Shown here one piece after another: positions 47,401 to 55,633 of a stretch of 64,000 nt of DNA. The notes beneath the pieces are model-generated. The model made no database searches. It was not told the DNA's origin and saw nothing but the letters and a program-made list of their open reading frames with translations. The translations under genes and the position numbers were made by a program. This DNA comes from Curtobacterium guangdongense (GTDB lineage Bacteria; Actinomycetota; Actinomycetes; Actinomycetales; Microbacteriaceae): the NCBI RefSeq assembly GCF_049341845.1, contig NZ_JBMPIT010000003.1, positions 351,227-415,226 of the forward strand, in the 5' to 3' direction. Each line of letters starts with the position of its first letter. Within the stretch, counting starts at the first letter, position 1.

Positions 47401-49308
47401 TCAGTCCTCGGTTGCCTCCGGAGCACCCCGCCGCCGCAGCACGGTCCGGCGGATGCCGAGTCCGATGACCGTCGCCGCGATCGCCGCGACCCCGATCGGG
47501 AGCACCCCGTCCGAACCGGTGTACGCGAGCACGCCCGGCCCCCTGGCTCCCGGTGCTCCCCCGCCGCGCCCGGCGCCACCCGTCGCCGCGGTCGGGCTGC
47601 TGGTCGGTCGCGCGGACGGCGATCCCGTCGGCTCCGGCCCTGCGGGACCGGGCTCGTCCGGGACGACGACCTCGATCGGGACCTCCGGGGAGGGGTCGCC
47701 GCCGTCCGGGTCCGTCGGGGAGGTCGCCGTCGCGACGTTCACGACGTCTGACCCGTCCCCGCGGTACGCCGGGTCGAGCACCGCCCGGATCCGGAACGTG
47801 TGCGCACCCCCGACCTCGAGGTCGTCATCGGACCGGCAGGTGACCAGCTGCCCCGCGGCCGAGCAGTCGTCGTCCGAGCCGGCGAAGGCCATCGCCGCGG
47901 GGAGCTCGTCGACCGCTCCGACCTGCCGAGCGGTTCCCGGTCCGTCGTTCCGCGCCGTGATCGCGTACTCGACCTCGTCCCCCGGCGCGACGTCGACGGC
48001 CGGCGACACCGACTTGTCCGTCGTCAGCGCCGCAGCGTCGGTCACGGTGCTGATCGCCCGCGAGGTGTTGTCCGACTCGTCGACGTCGGCCAATCCGGGA
48101 GCGGTCGTGATGTCGGCCTCGCTGACCAGTTCGCCGGAGGCCGCATCGGAGACCCGCCCGGTGATGGTCATCGTCGCGCTCCCACCCCTCGGCAGGTCGA
48201 GGTCGGTCGCGACGTCCCCGGTGCCGACGGCGTCACCGCACGAGCCCGCACCGTCGGCACGACACGTCCACGTCACGTCCGTCAACCCGTCGGGCACGTC
48301 GACCTCGACCGGACTCGGATCGGAGTCGTTGACCCCGACGTTCGTCGCGGTCACGGCGTACTCGAACCCGGCGCCGGTCGTGGCCGTCGCCGGCATGTCG
48401 TGGACGACGCGCAGGTCGGCGGGCTGCCAGACGCGCAGCGAGTCGATCTCGTGGACGTCGAGCAACGCCCCGGTGGCACCGGCGAACCCGAGCCGCAGGG
48501 TGTCCGGCAGCGCCGCCTGGCCGTCACCGTGCAGTGGGACGTCGGCGAGCGCCGTGCGCATCACACCGCCCTGTTCGACCCGGACGGTCACGGAGAGCTC
48601 GCCGGCGGGACCGGGGACGAGGCTGATGCGGACCGTCCTGGTCGTCGGGCCGTCGGTCGGGACGCGTCCGGGTGCGAGTGCGCCGGCGACGTACCGGTAC
48701 CCGTCGGTGCCGTTGCCGGACCCCCGCACCACGACCGAGTCGGGTCGGGCACCGGGTCCGCTGCCGTTGATCGGCAGCGAGAAGTTGCCGTACTGGTCGA
48801 GTGCGATCGCCGCGAAGCCGCCGGGGATCCCCGGGGTGGTGCAGGGACCGCTGCCCTGCGTCGACTCCGAGCGGCACGCGTACCCGAGCGCCGCGCCGGT
48901 CCCGCCGACACCGGGCGCGGCAGCACCGTCGGCGAGGTAGAGGAGGAGTCCGTCGGCGCCCGCGTACGGGTCGTCCGAGTACACGGCGTAGTCGAACTCG
49001 ATCTCGAGCCCGCGCGTCGATGGGAACGAGTCGGTGGACGACCACGCCCCGGCTTGGGCGTTCTCGTCGTCGGTGAGCCGCAGCCGACCGTCGACGATGC
49101 GCGCGTCACCGCTCAGGACACCGCCGTCCGCCGAGTCGAAGGTGTTCGTGTACGGGAACCGGAGTTCCGCCCCGGATGCGGGCAGGGCGGTGAGCGTGAG
49201 CACGCCGAGGGCGAGGACCGAGGCGCACGCGGCGAGCACGCGACGCACTCGGCGGTGCGGGATGCGCCGCGGGAACGCGGCAGGCGATGGAGCAGCTGGA
49301 GTTGTCAT
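47401..49308 (-). CDS. LAXTG-anchored surface protein with lectin-like and DUF11 domains
   Basis: 635 residues. Signal peptide (about 1-47, ending ASGA), an L-type-lectin/concanavalin-like domain (about 50-275), two DUF11 repeats (about 285-400 and 402-520), a Pro/Gly-rich wall spacer, then LAYTGSDG, a membrane helix and RRTVLRRRG. LAXTG is the class E sortase signal. Probable adhesin that binds a sugar. No sortase gene is in the window. The last codons and the stop are part of a 16-bp tandem duplication (47385-47416). Confidence 0.87.
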   Translation of the reverse strand: MTTPAAPSPAAFPRRIPHRRVRRVLAACASVLALGVLTLTALPASGAELRFPYTNTFDSADGGVLSGDARIVDGRLRLTDDENAQAGAWSSTDSFPSTRGLEIEFDYAVYSDDPYAGADGLLLYLADGAAAPGVGGTGAALGYACRSESTQGSGPCTTPGIPGGFAAIALDQYGNFSLPINGSGPGARPDSVVVRGSGNGTDGYRYVAGALAPGRVPTDGPTTRTVRISLVPGPAGELSVTVRVEQGGVMRTALADVPLHGDGQAALPDTLRLGFAGATGALLDVHEIDSLRVWQPADLRVVHDMPATATTGAGFEYAVTATNVGVNDSDPSPVEVDVPDGLTDVTWTCRADGAGSCGDAVGTGDVATDLDLPRGGSATMTITGRVSDAASGELVSEADITTAPGLADVDESDNTSRAISTVTDAAALTTDKSVSPAVDVAPGDEVEYAITARNDGPGTARQVGAVDELPAAMAFAGSDDDCSAAGQLVTCRSDDDLEVGGAHTFRIRAVLDPAYRGDGSDVVNVATATSPTDPDGGDPSPEVPIEVVVPDEPGPAGPEPTGSPSARPTSSPTAATGGAGRGGGAPGARGPGVLAYTGSDGVLPIGVAAIAATVIGLGIRRTVLRRRGAPEATED

Positions 49309-49404
49309 GCCCCGATGCTCGCGAGCGGGACGCGACCGGCTGACGGTGGTGCGCCGATCCGTGGATCGCGGCCACGAGCCTCCCGGCTGTGGAGGAGCCG
49401 CTGC

Positions 49405-51042
49405 CTACGAGAGCCAGACCGTCGTCTCGCCCGGCAGCACGCCGTCGCCCAGCGGTCCCGACGCCACCTCCACGTGCCCGGCCGGGAGCGGCACCGGTTC
49501 GGTGCCGAAGTTCGTGACCGACCGCCACCCGTCGTGCCGCGCGAACGCGACGACCCCGGCTGGGGCGTCCTGCCACGTGAGGGACTCTCCGGACTGCAGT
49601 CGGCGCCGGGCAGCGAGCGCCGCCCGGTAGAGCGACAGGGTCGAGGTCGGGTCGCCGTCCTCCGCCGCGACCGAGGACGTGCCGAAGTCCGACGGCTGGG
49701 GCAGGAAGGGCGCCACGTCGCCGAACCCGAACGACGGCCCCGACTCGGTCCACGGGATCGGCACGCGGCAGCCGTCACGACCCTTGACGGTGTGCCCCGA
49801 CCGGATCCACTTCGGGTCCTGGAGGAGGTCACGGGGGATGGCCGCGGCCTCGTGCAGCCCGAGCTCCTCACCCTGGTAGACGTACGACGATCCCGGGAGC
49901 GCGAACTGCAGCAGGGACGCCGCCCGAGCACGCCGGAGCCCGCGGTCCGGGTCCGGGGTCGGCGAGACTCCGTCGGTCATCAGCCACGCGTCCGTGTCCG
50001 TGCCGGCGGGGAGTGCGTAGCGCGTCGCATGTCGCACCACGTCGTGGTTCGAGAGCACCCACGTGCTGGACGCCCCGGACTGCTCGGACATGGCGAGGTT
50101 CCGCTCGATGACCTGCCGGAACGCCGACGCGTCGAACGGCGACTCGAGCAGGTCGAAGTTGAACGCCTGCCCGAGCTCCGTCGGTCGGGCGTACAGGACC
50201 CGTCGAGGGGCAGGGGCCCATGCCTCGGCGACGGCCGCACGCGGGGGGTCGTACTCGTCGAGGACGTGCCGCCAGGTGGCGAAGATCTCGTGCACCTCGT
50301 CGCGGTCGTACAGCGGGTCGGACCCGTCGAGCGGCAGGTCGTGCTCGTTCGAGGGGCGGTACGGCGTCGACAGGTCCTTCGCGAGCCCGTGCGCGACGTC
50401 CACGCGGAACCCGTCGACCCCGCGGTCGGACCAGAAGCGGAGCGTGTCCTCGAAGTCCGCACGCACCTCCGGGTTCGACCAGTCGAGGTCGGGCTGCTCC
50501 GGAGCGAACAGGTGCAGGTACCACTGACCGTCGGGCACTCGGGTCCAGGCACTGCCGCCGAAGTTCGACACCCAGTCGCTCGGCGGGAGTTCCCCGGCCT
50601 CCCCGGCGCCGTCCCGGAACACGTACCGCGCCCGCTCGGGCGATCCCGGTGCGGCGGCGAGCGCGGCCTCGAACCACGCGTGTTCAGACGACGTGTGGTT
50701 CGGCACCACGTCCACGATCACGCGGATGTCGTGCGCGTGTGCCGCCCGGACCAGGGCGTCGAAGTCGTCGAGCGTGCCCAGCCGCGGATCGACGTCGCGG
50801 TAGTCGGCGACGTCGTACCCGCCGTCGGCGAGCGGGGACGGGAAGAACGGGGACAGCCAGATCGCATCGGCACCGAGTTCCGCCAGGTACGGCACCCGGC
50901 TCGTGATCCCGGCGATGTCCCCGAGGCCGTCGGCGTCCGACTCGGCGAAGCTCCGCGGGTAGACCTGGTAGACGACGGCGTCGCGCCACCAGTCCGCGTC
51001 GGGGGTCGCTGGGGTGCTGGCGGGTGTCCTGAGGTCGGTCAC
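49405..51042 (-). CDS. GH13 alpha-glucosidase / oligo-1,6-glucosidase
   Basis: 545 residues. Starts WWRDAVVYQVYPRSF; catalytic residues lie in DGFRVDVAHG (nucleophile Asp), VAEAWAP (acid Glu) and LSNHDVVRH (Asp). VVPNHTSSEHAWF is the Ca/substrate loop typical of oligosaccharide-acting GH13. No signal peptide, so it works on imported alpha-glucosides. GTG at 51042 with TACGGT 6 nt upstream; an upstream ATG at 51066 crosses the promoter box. Confidence 0.93.
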   Translation of the reverse strand: MTDLRTPASTPATPDADWWRDAVVYQVYPRSFAESDADGLGDIAGITSRVPYLAELGADAIWLSPFFPSPLADGGYDVADYRDVDPRLGTLDDFDALVRAAHAHDIRVIVDVVPNHTSSEHAWFEAALAAAPGSPERARYVFRDGAGEAGELPPSDWVSNFGGSAWTRVPDGQWYLHLFAPEQPDLDWSNPEVRADFEDTLRFWSDRGVDGFRVDVAHGLAKDLSTPYRPSNEHDLPLDGSDPLYDRDEVHEIFATWRHVLDEYDPPRAAVAEAWAPAPRRVLYARPTELGQAFNFDLLESPFDASAFRQVIERNLAMSEQSGASSTWVLSNHDVVRHATRYALPAGTDTDAWLMTDGVSPTPDPDRGLRRARAASLLQFALPGSSYVYQGEELGLHEAAAIPRDLLQDPKWIRSGHTVKGRDGCRVPIPWTESGPSFGFGDVAPFLPQPSDFGTSSVAAEDGDPTSTLSLYRAALAARRRLQSGESLTWQDAPAGVVAFARHDGWRSVTNFGTEPVPLPAGHVEVASGPLGDGVLPGETTVWLS

Positions 51043-51048
51043 CCCGCC

Positions 51049-51054
51049 ACCGTA
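51049..51054 (-). promoter_or_regulatory. -10 box for GH13 gene
   Basis: TACGGT, 6 nt before the GTG at 51042. Confidence 0.5.
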
Positions 51055-51143
51055 CCGACGACGCACAGTTCGGGAATAGCACTGCGTGCGAACGTATTGG
51101 TTGTCACTGACACCTTTCCGTCTCAGAACCAGTAAGGACCTCC

Positions 51144-51701
51144 ATGACGAACGTCGTCGTCCTCGTCGGCAGCCTCCGCGCCGACTCCATCAACCGCAAG
51201 CTCGCCGAAGCAGCGATCCACCACGCACCGGAGGGCATCACCCCCACCGTGTACGAGGGCATCGTCGACCTGCCGTTCTACAACGAGGACATCGACGGGG
51301 ACACCCCGCCCGCTTCCGCCGTCGCCTTCCGCAAGGCCCTCGCGGACGCCGACGGCGTGCTGCTCGTGACGCCCGAGTACAACGGCACGCTGCCCGCGGT
51401 GCTGAAGAACGCGATCGACTGGGCATCGCGTCCGTTCGGCGCTTCCCCCATCTCCGGCAAGCCCGTGGCGGTCATCGGTTCCGCCTTCGGCCAGTACGGC
51501 GGCGTCTGGGCGCACGACGACGCCCGCAAGGCCGCCGGCATCGCCGGAGCCAAGGTCCTCGAGGACGTCAAGGTCGCGATCCCGCAGTCGGTCGTCCGCT
51601 TCGCGGAGACCCACCCGCGCGAGGACGACGAGGTCACGCAGCTCGTCCAGGGCGCGCTGACCGCGCTCGCCGAGGCGACCGCGGAGCCCGCCGCCGCGTA
51701 G
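51144..51701 (+). CDS. NADPH-dependent FMN reductase (flavodoxin-like)
   Basis: 185-residue cytoplasmic flavoprotein. VLVGSLRADSINRKLAEAA is the FMN phosphate loop; LLVTPEYNGTLPAVLKNAID and AFGQYGG match the chromate/quinone-reductase group. Roles in quinone or redox-stress defence are typical. GTAAGGA precedes the ATG. Followed by a composite palindromic element and a MarR gene. Confidence 0.92.
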   Translation: MTNVVVLVGSLRADSINRKLAEAAIHHAPEGITPTVYEGIVDLPFYNEDIDGDTPPASAVAFRKALADADGVLLVTPEYNGTLPAVLKNAIDWASRPFGASPISGKPVAVIGSAFGQYGGVWAHDDARKAAGIAGAKVLEDVKVAIPQSVVRFAETHPREDDEVTQLVQGALTALAEATAEPAAA

Positions 51702-51735
51702 GCACCGCACCCCGAAGGGGCCCGCCGCCGCGTGG

Positions 51736-51828
51736 GTCGTTTCGCGCGTAGAAAGTCGAACCGCGCGTAGGAGGTCGGATTTTCCGACTTCCTACGCGCG
51801 TTTCGGCTCCCTACGCGCGATTCGGCCC
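51736..51828. repeat. Composite palindromic element, part A, copy 4
   Basis: Left units TTTCGCGCGTAGAAA and GAACCGCGCGTAGGAGG, AT-rich loop, then right units TTCCTACGCGCGTTTCGGC and CCTACGCGCGATTCGGC. A direct GGCCCGCTCCGCACGATC pair follows (to about 51860). Confidence 0.8.
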
Positions 51829-51876
51829 GCTCCGCACGATCGGCCCGCTCCGCACGATCGGGACGGGACCGCGCAC

Positions 51877-51920
51877 CGGACGGGAGGCTCGTGGCGGATC
51901 CGCCACGAGCCTCCCGTCCG
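51877..51920. repeat. Palindrome B following element A4
   Basis: Perfect 22-bp arms meeting at GGATCC; stem begins CGGACGGGAGGCTCGTGG. It lies between the FMN reductase and MarR genes, 19 bp before the MarR operator. Confidence 0.85.
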
Positions 51921-51938
51921 TTCCGGGGTACGGAAGCC

Positions 51939-51953
51939 GCTAGACCGTCTAGC
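51939..51953. promoter_or_regulatory. Probable MarR autoregulatory operator
   Basis: GCTAGACCGTCTAGC, a palindrome with perfect 7-bp arms, overlapping the -35 position of the MarR promoter (-10 TACCCT at 51966-51971). Confidence 0.7.
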
Positions 51954-51965
51954 AACGAGACGGGT

Positions 51966-51971
51966 TACCCT
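51966..51971 (+). promoter_or_regulatory. -10 box for MarR gene
   Basis: TACCCT, 7 nt before the ATG at 51979; no Shine-Dalgarno sequence. Confidence 0.55.
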
Positions 51972-51978
51972 GAACCCC

Positions 51979-52500
51979 ATGTCCACGCAGGAGATCACGG
52001 AAGCATCCGGATACTGGTTCCCGGATGACGACGCGACCCAACGCGGCGTCGCGGTCCTCAACGCCCTGCGTCGCTACCGGGCCGCCGAGACCGCGATGCG
52101 ACGGCGCACCCGTGACTCGATGGGCATGGGCGAGACCGACCTGCTCGCCGTCCGCTACCTGCTGCAGGCGCAGCGGTCAGGCCGGCAGGTCAGCCCCAAG
52201 GACCTCGCCGCCTACCTGAAGATCTCCTCCGCGTCGACGACGATCCTCATCGACCGCCTGGTGCGGAGCAACCACGTCCGGCGCGAGCCGCACCCCACCG
52301 ATCGACGAGCGCTCGTGATCACCCCCACGACCGAGACCGACGACGAGGTCCGCGCGACGCTCGGCGTGATGCACCGTCGGATGATGTCCATCGCCGAGGG
52401 CCTGCCGCCCGCAGATGCCCGTGTCGTCGCGGTGTTCCTCGAGCAGATGCGCGACGCCGTCGACCAGATCGACCCCGCCGCGACGACCCCAGCGCACTGA
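51979..52500 (+). CDS. MarR-family transcriptional regulator
   Basis: 173 residues. Winged HTH at about 55-120 (SPKDLAAYLKISSASTTILIDRL, with wing RREPHPTDRRALVITPT). Leaderless ATG. Probably autoregulated by the palindrome upstream. Neighbours Dps and an NADPH-FMN reductase suggest an oxidative or redox signal. Confidence 0.92.
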   Translation: MSTQEITEASGYWFPDDDATQRGVAVLNALRRYRAAETAMRRRTRDSMGMGETDLLAVRYLLQAQRSGRQVSPKDLAAYLKISSASTTILIDRLVRSNHVRREPHPTDRRALVITPTTETDDEVRATLGVMHRRMMSIAEGLPPADARVVAVFLEQMRDAVDQIDPAATTPAH

Positions 52501-52631
52501 CCGGGGCGTCCGTCCTGTCCGCTGTGCGCGGCGGGGGGACACGACCCTGCCCGTGCTCTGTGAAGCGACTCCGACGCAGCGCGTAGACCGGAGTGGTCAC
52601 CAACCGCGCACACCTGCTGAAGGAGCCGCTC

Positions 52632-53138
52632 ATGCACGCATCCGAAAAGATGGCCGCCAACCTGCAGGCCGTCCTCGTCGACCTCATCGACCTGCACGTC
52701 CAGGGCAAGCAGGCCCACTGGAACATCCTCGGCACGAACTTCCGCGACCTGCACCTGCAGCTCGACGAGATCGTCGACGCCGCACGCGAGTTCGCCGACG
52801 ACACCGCCGAGCGCATGCGTGCGCTCTACGCCGTGCCGGACGGCCGCTCGAGCACCGTCGCGGCGACGAGCCACCTCGACCAGTTCCCCGAGGGCGAGAT
52901 CACCACGCACGACGCGATCGACCAGGTCACGCTGCGCCTCTACCAGGCCACCGGGACCATGCGCGACGTGCACGACGAGGTCGACGACGAGGACCCGACG
53001 ACCGCGGACCTGCTGCACGGCTTCATCGAGCGCCTCGAGCAGCTCGCGTGGATGGTCAGCGCCGAGAACCGCGCGCCGAGCACCCCGCTCGCGAGCGCGA
53101 CGACGCCCGCGGTCGCCGACGCCTCGGCCCACGCGTAG
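52632..53138 (+). CDS. dps: Dps-family ferritin-like DNA protection protein
   Basis: 168 residues. Ferroxidase ligands are in GKQAHWNILGTNFRDLHLQLDEI (His about 42, Asp/Glu 52-58). A dodecamer that stores iron and binds DNA under oxidative stress. AGGAG stands before the ATG. TAGACCG at 52584-52590 repeats half of the MarR operator, so the MarR protein may also regulate it. Confidence 0.93.
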   Translation: MHASEKMAANLQAVLVDLIDLHVQGKQAHWNILGTNFRDLHLQLDEIVDAAREFADDTAERMRALYAVPDGRSSTVAATSHLDQFPEGEITTHDAIDQVTLRLYQATGTMRDVHDEVDDEDPTTADLLHGFIERLEQLAWMVSAENRAPSTPLASATTPAVADASAHA

Positions 53139-53150
53139 AGCGGAGCGCCG

Positions 53151-54344
53151 ATGACCGACTACCGCTACCTCATCGTCGGCGGCGGGATGGTCGCCGACTC
53201 CGCCGCCAGGGGGATCCGTGAGATCGACCAGGACGGCTCGATCGGGATCATCAGCGAGGAGGCCGACCGTCCGTACGCCCGCCCCGCCCTGTCGAAGAAG
53301 CTCTGGACCGATCCGGACTTCAGCTGGGACGACAAGGTCGACCTGCACACGGAGGAGACGGGCGCTGAGTTCGTGCTCGGGACCGTGGTGACGTCGATCG
53401 ACCGCGACGGCAAGACCGTGACGACGGCCGACGGCGGCACGTTCGGGTACCAGCAGCTGCTCATCGCGACCGGTGGACACCCCCGCGGGCTCCCCGGGCT
53501 CGAGCCGTCCGACCGCGTGCTCGACTACCGCAGTGCCGCCGACTACCGGAAGCTCCGCGGGTTCGCCGACGCCGGGGCGCACGTGGTCGTCGTCGGCGGC
53601 GGGTACATCGGCACCGAGATCGCGTCGGGCGTCGTGCAGAACGGCGCCCGCGTCACGCTCGTCGACCCGGACGAGGTCGTCGGCGGGAACATGTTCCCCG
53701 ACGGGCTCGCCGCCGCGTTCCAGCAACGGTTCGTGGACCACGGCGTGGAACTCCGGCTCGGCCGACGTGTCGCATCCGGCGTCGAACACGACGGTGGCGT
53801 GACGCTCACCCTCGACGACGGCTCGGTCATCGAGGCCGATGCGGTCGTCGCCGGTCTCGGCATCGAGCCGGCCACCGAGCTCGCCGCAGCAGCCGGTCTC
53901 ACCGTGAACGACGGCATCGTGGTGTCCTCGACGCTCGTCACGGACGACCCTGCGGTGTTCGCCGCCGGCGACGTGGCCGAGTACCCGGACCGGATCCTCG
54001 GCACCCGCCGCGTCGAGCACGTCGACAACGCGCAGCAGCAGGGGCGACAGGCGGGGCGGAACCTCGCCGATGCCGACGAGACCTACGACCACACGCCGAT
54101 GTTCTACTCCGACGTCTTCGACGTCGGGTACGAGGCCGTCGGTCAGGTCACGACGTCCCTCCGGACCGTCGAGGACTGGCAGGAGCCGAACACCACCGGC
54201 GTCGTCTACTACCTCGACGACGACGAGCTGGTCCGCGGCGTCCTGCTCTGGAACGTCTGGGACAAGACCGACGAGGCCCGCAAGGTGATCGCGGAGGCGC
54301 ACGCGCTCACGCCCGACATGCTGCCGGGCCGCATCACACCCTGA
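53151..54344 (+). CDS. FAD-dependent pyridine-nucleotide reductase (ferredoxin reductase-like)
   Basis: 397 residues. FAD motif YLIVGGGMVADSAARGI (about 5-21), second Rossmann VVVVGGGYIGTEIASG (about 143-160) and GDVAEY near 275. No redox-active Cys pair, so ferredoxin/rubredoxin reductase type. Lies 12 bp after dps and is probably cotranscribed. The electron acceptor is unknown. Confidence 0.9.
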   Translation: MTDYRYLIVGGGMVADSAARGIREIDQDGSIGIISEEADRPYARPALSKKLWTDPDFSWDDKVDLHTEETGAEFVLGTVVTSIDRDGKTVTTADGGTFGYQQLLIATGGHPRGLPGLEPSDRVLDYRSAADYRKLRGFADAGAHVVVVGGGYIGTEIASGVVQNGARVTLVDPDEVVGGNMFPDGLAAAFQQRFVDHGVELRLGRRVASGVEHDGGVTLTLDDGSVIEADAVVAGLGIEPATELAAAAGLTVNDGIVVSSTLVTDDPAVFAAGDVAEYPDRILGTRRVEHVDNAQQQGRQAGRNLADADETYDHTPMFYSDVFDVGYEAVGQVTTSLRTVEDWQEPNTTGVVYYLDDDELVRGVLLWNVWDKTDEARKVIAEAHALTPDMLPGRITP

Positions 54345-54367
54345 CAGCGCGTCTGGGCGCACTGAAC

Positions 54368-54427
54368 GCGACCGACGGGAGGCCCGTCACCGATCTCGAG
54401 ACCGGTGACGGGCCTCCCGTCGGTCGC
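54368..54427. repeat. Palindrome B, 25-bp arms, convergent gene ends
   Basis: Perfect 25-bp inverted repeat (54368-54392 and 54403-54427) with a 10-nt centre. The arm contains GACGGGAGGCCCGTCACCG. Both neighbouring genes end here, so it is well placed as a two-way terminator. Confidence 0.88.
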
Positions 54428-54431
54428 CTTC

Positions 54432-55514
54432 CTAGCCGGCCTTGCGTCGGCCGTGCTCGTCCAGTTCCGGGGCAGCCGCGTCGACGACCGCTGCGCGGTC
54501 CTCCGGCGCCACCGGCGCATCGTCCTCGTCCGCCATCGCGACCGCGTGTGCCGACTTGCCGGCCTCGAGGACCTCGTCGTCGCCCTTCGCCATCCCGAGC
54601 AGCTCCAGGAACCGCGCCTTCACGACGAGCCACGCATCGCCCGGGCTGAGCCGGGCCAGGTCCGACGCGGTGGAGTCGTCCCGGACGCGCTGCAACGAGG
54701 ACACCCCGCGGTCGGGCAGGTCCCCGCGGACGTGGGACACGGCCAGCGCCGCGACGGCGTCGGCCTGCGCGTGCATCACCGAGTGCGCGCCGTCGACGAC
54801 CTCGCGGAGGACGGCGTACGGGAACACCCTGGCCAGTCGGCGGATCCAGTCACGCGGCACGAGGGCGTCGTGCTCGCCGCGGACGATGAGCGTGCGCGCC
54901 TGCACCTGCGGGGCACGGTCCTCGATCCGGAACGCGACCATCTTCGGCAGCACCTTCCGGAACCAGTGCCAGCCGCAGAGCGCGTACGCGGTCACCGCGT
55001 GCCAGCGGACCGCCGCCGGTTCGTGTACGGCGGACCGCAGGAAGCGGACCGCGGACTCGCTGATGGTCCTGGCGTTCGAGTCCATCACCGGGCTGATGAG
55101 GACCAGGTCGCTGATCTTCGGACGGCGCGCGGCGACCTCGGTGACGATCTGCGTGCCCATCGAGTGGCCGACGAGGACCGGGTCCTCGAGCCCGAGTTCG
55201 TCGAGGACGCGCTCGACGGCGTCGGCGTACCGCTCGATCGACACCGCACCACGGAACTTCGGGACGCCGGCGAACCCGGGCAGGTCGAGGGCGTGCACGG
55301 GTCCGAACTCGTTGAGGTTCGGGGCGAGCCGTTCATAGTAGGTCGACGCGATGCCGAGGCCGGCGACGAGCACGAAGGGGCGGACCCCGGTGTCGCCGAT
55401 GGAGCTGACGCGGACGTTCGTGCCGTCGACCTCGATCCGGTCGACCTTCACCACGACGTCGGCGTTCTCCGCGTGCTCCAGCTGGTCGGCGTGGCGCGGG
55501 GTCTCGTCGTTCAC
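54432..55514 (-). CDS. Alpha/beta hydrolase
   Basis: 360 residues. FVLVAGLGIASTYY (oxyanion loop), LVGHSMGTQIVTEVAARRP (nucleophile Ser near residue 120), RGEHDALVP (Asp) and DGAHSVMH (His) complete the triad. The last 60 residues are acidic and Ala-rich. GTG at 55514 follows GAGGAGA. Substrate unknown. Confidence 0.9.
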   Translation of the reverse strand: MNDETPRHADQLEHAENADVVVKVDRIEVDGTNVRVSSIGDTGVRPFVLVAGLGIASTYYERLAPNLNEFGPVHALDLPGFAGVPKFRGAVSIERYADAVERVLDELGLEDPVLVGHSMGTQIVTEVAARRPKISDLVLISPVMDSNARTISESAVRFLRSAVHEPAAVRWHAVTAYALCGWHWFRKVLPKMVAFRIEDRAPQVQARTLIVRGEHDALVPRDWIRRLARVFPYAVLREVVDGAHSVMHAQADAVAALAVSHVRGDLPDRGVSSLQRVRDDSTASDLARLSPGDAWLVVKARFLELLGMAKGDDEVLEAGKSAHAVAMADEDDAPVAPEDRAAVVDAAAPELDEHGRRKAG

Positions 55515-55633
55515 TGGTCTCTCCTCGTCGGGTCGGGCAGTCGCCCAGGCTACCCCGGCGGTCCCCCGTCCGCGGGACATCGTGTCTGAGGATGCTCGTT
55601 GCTCGCGTGCGCGCGGTGCGGCACACTGCCCTC

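Noticed and set aside
47800..51135. A 1111-codon plus-strand open frame
   Set aside because: It is antisense to the LAXTG and GH13 genes, has Arg/Gly/Val-rich composition typical of high-G+C shadow frames, and matches no protein family.
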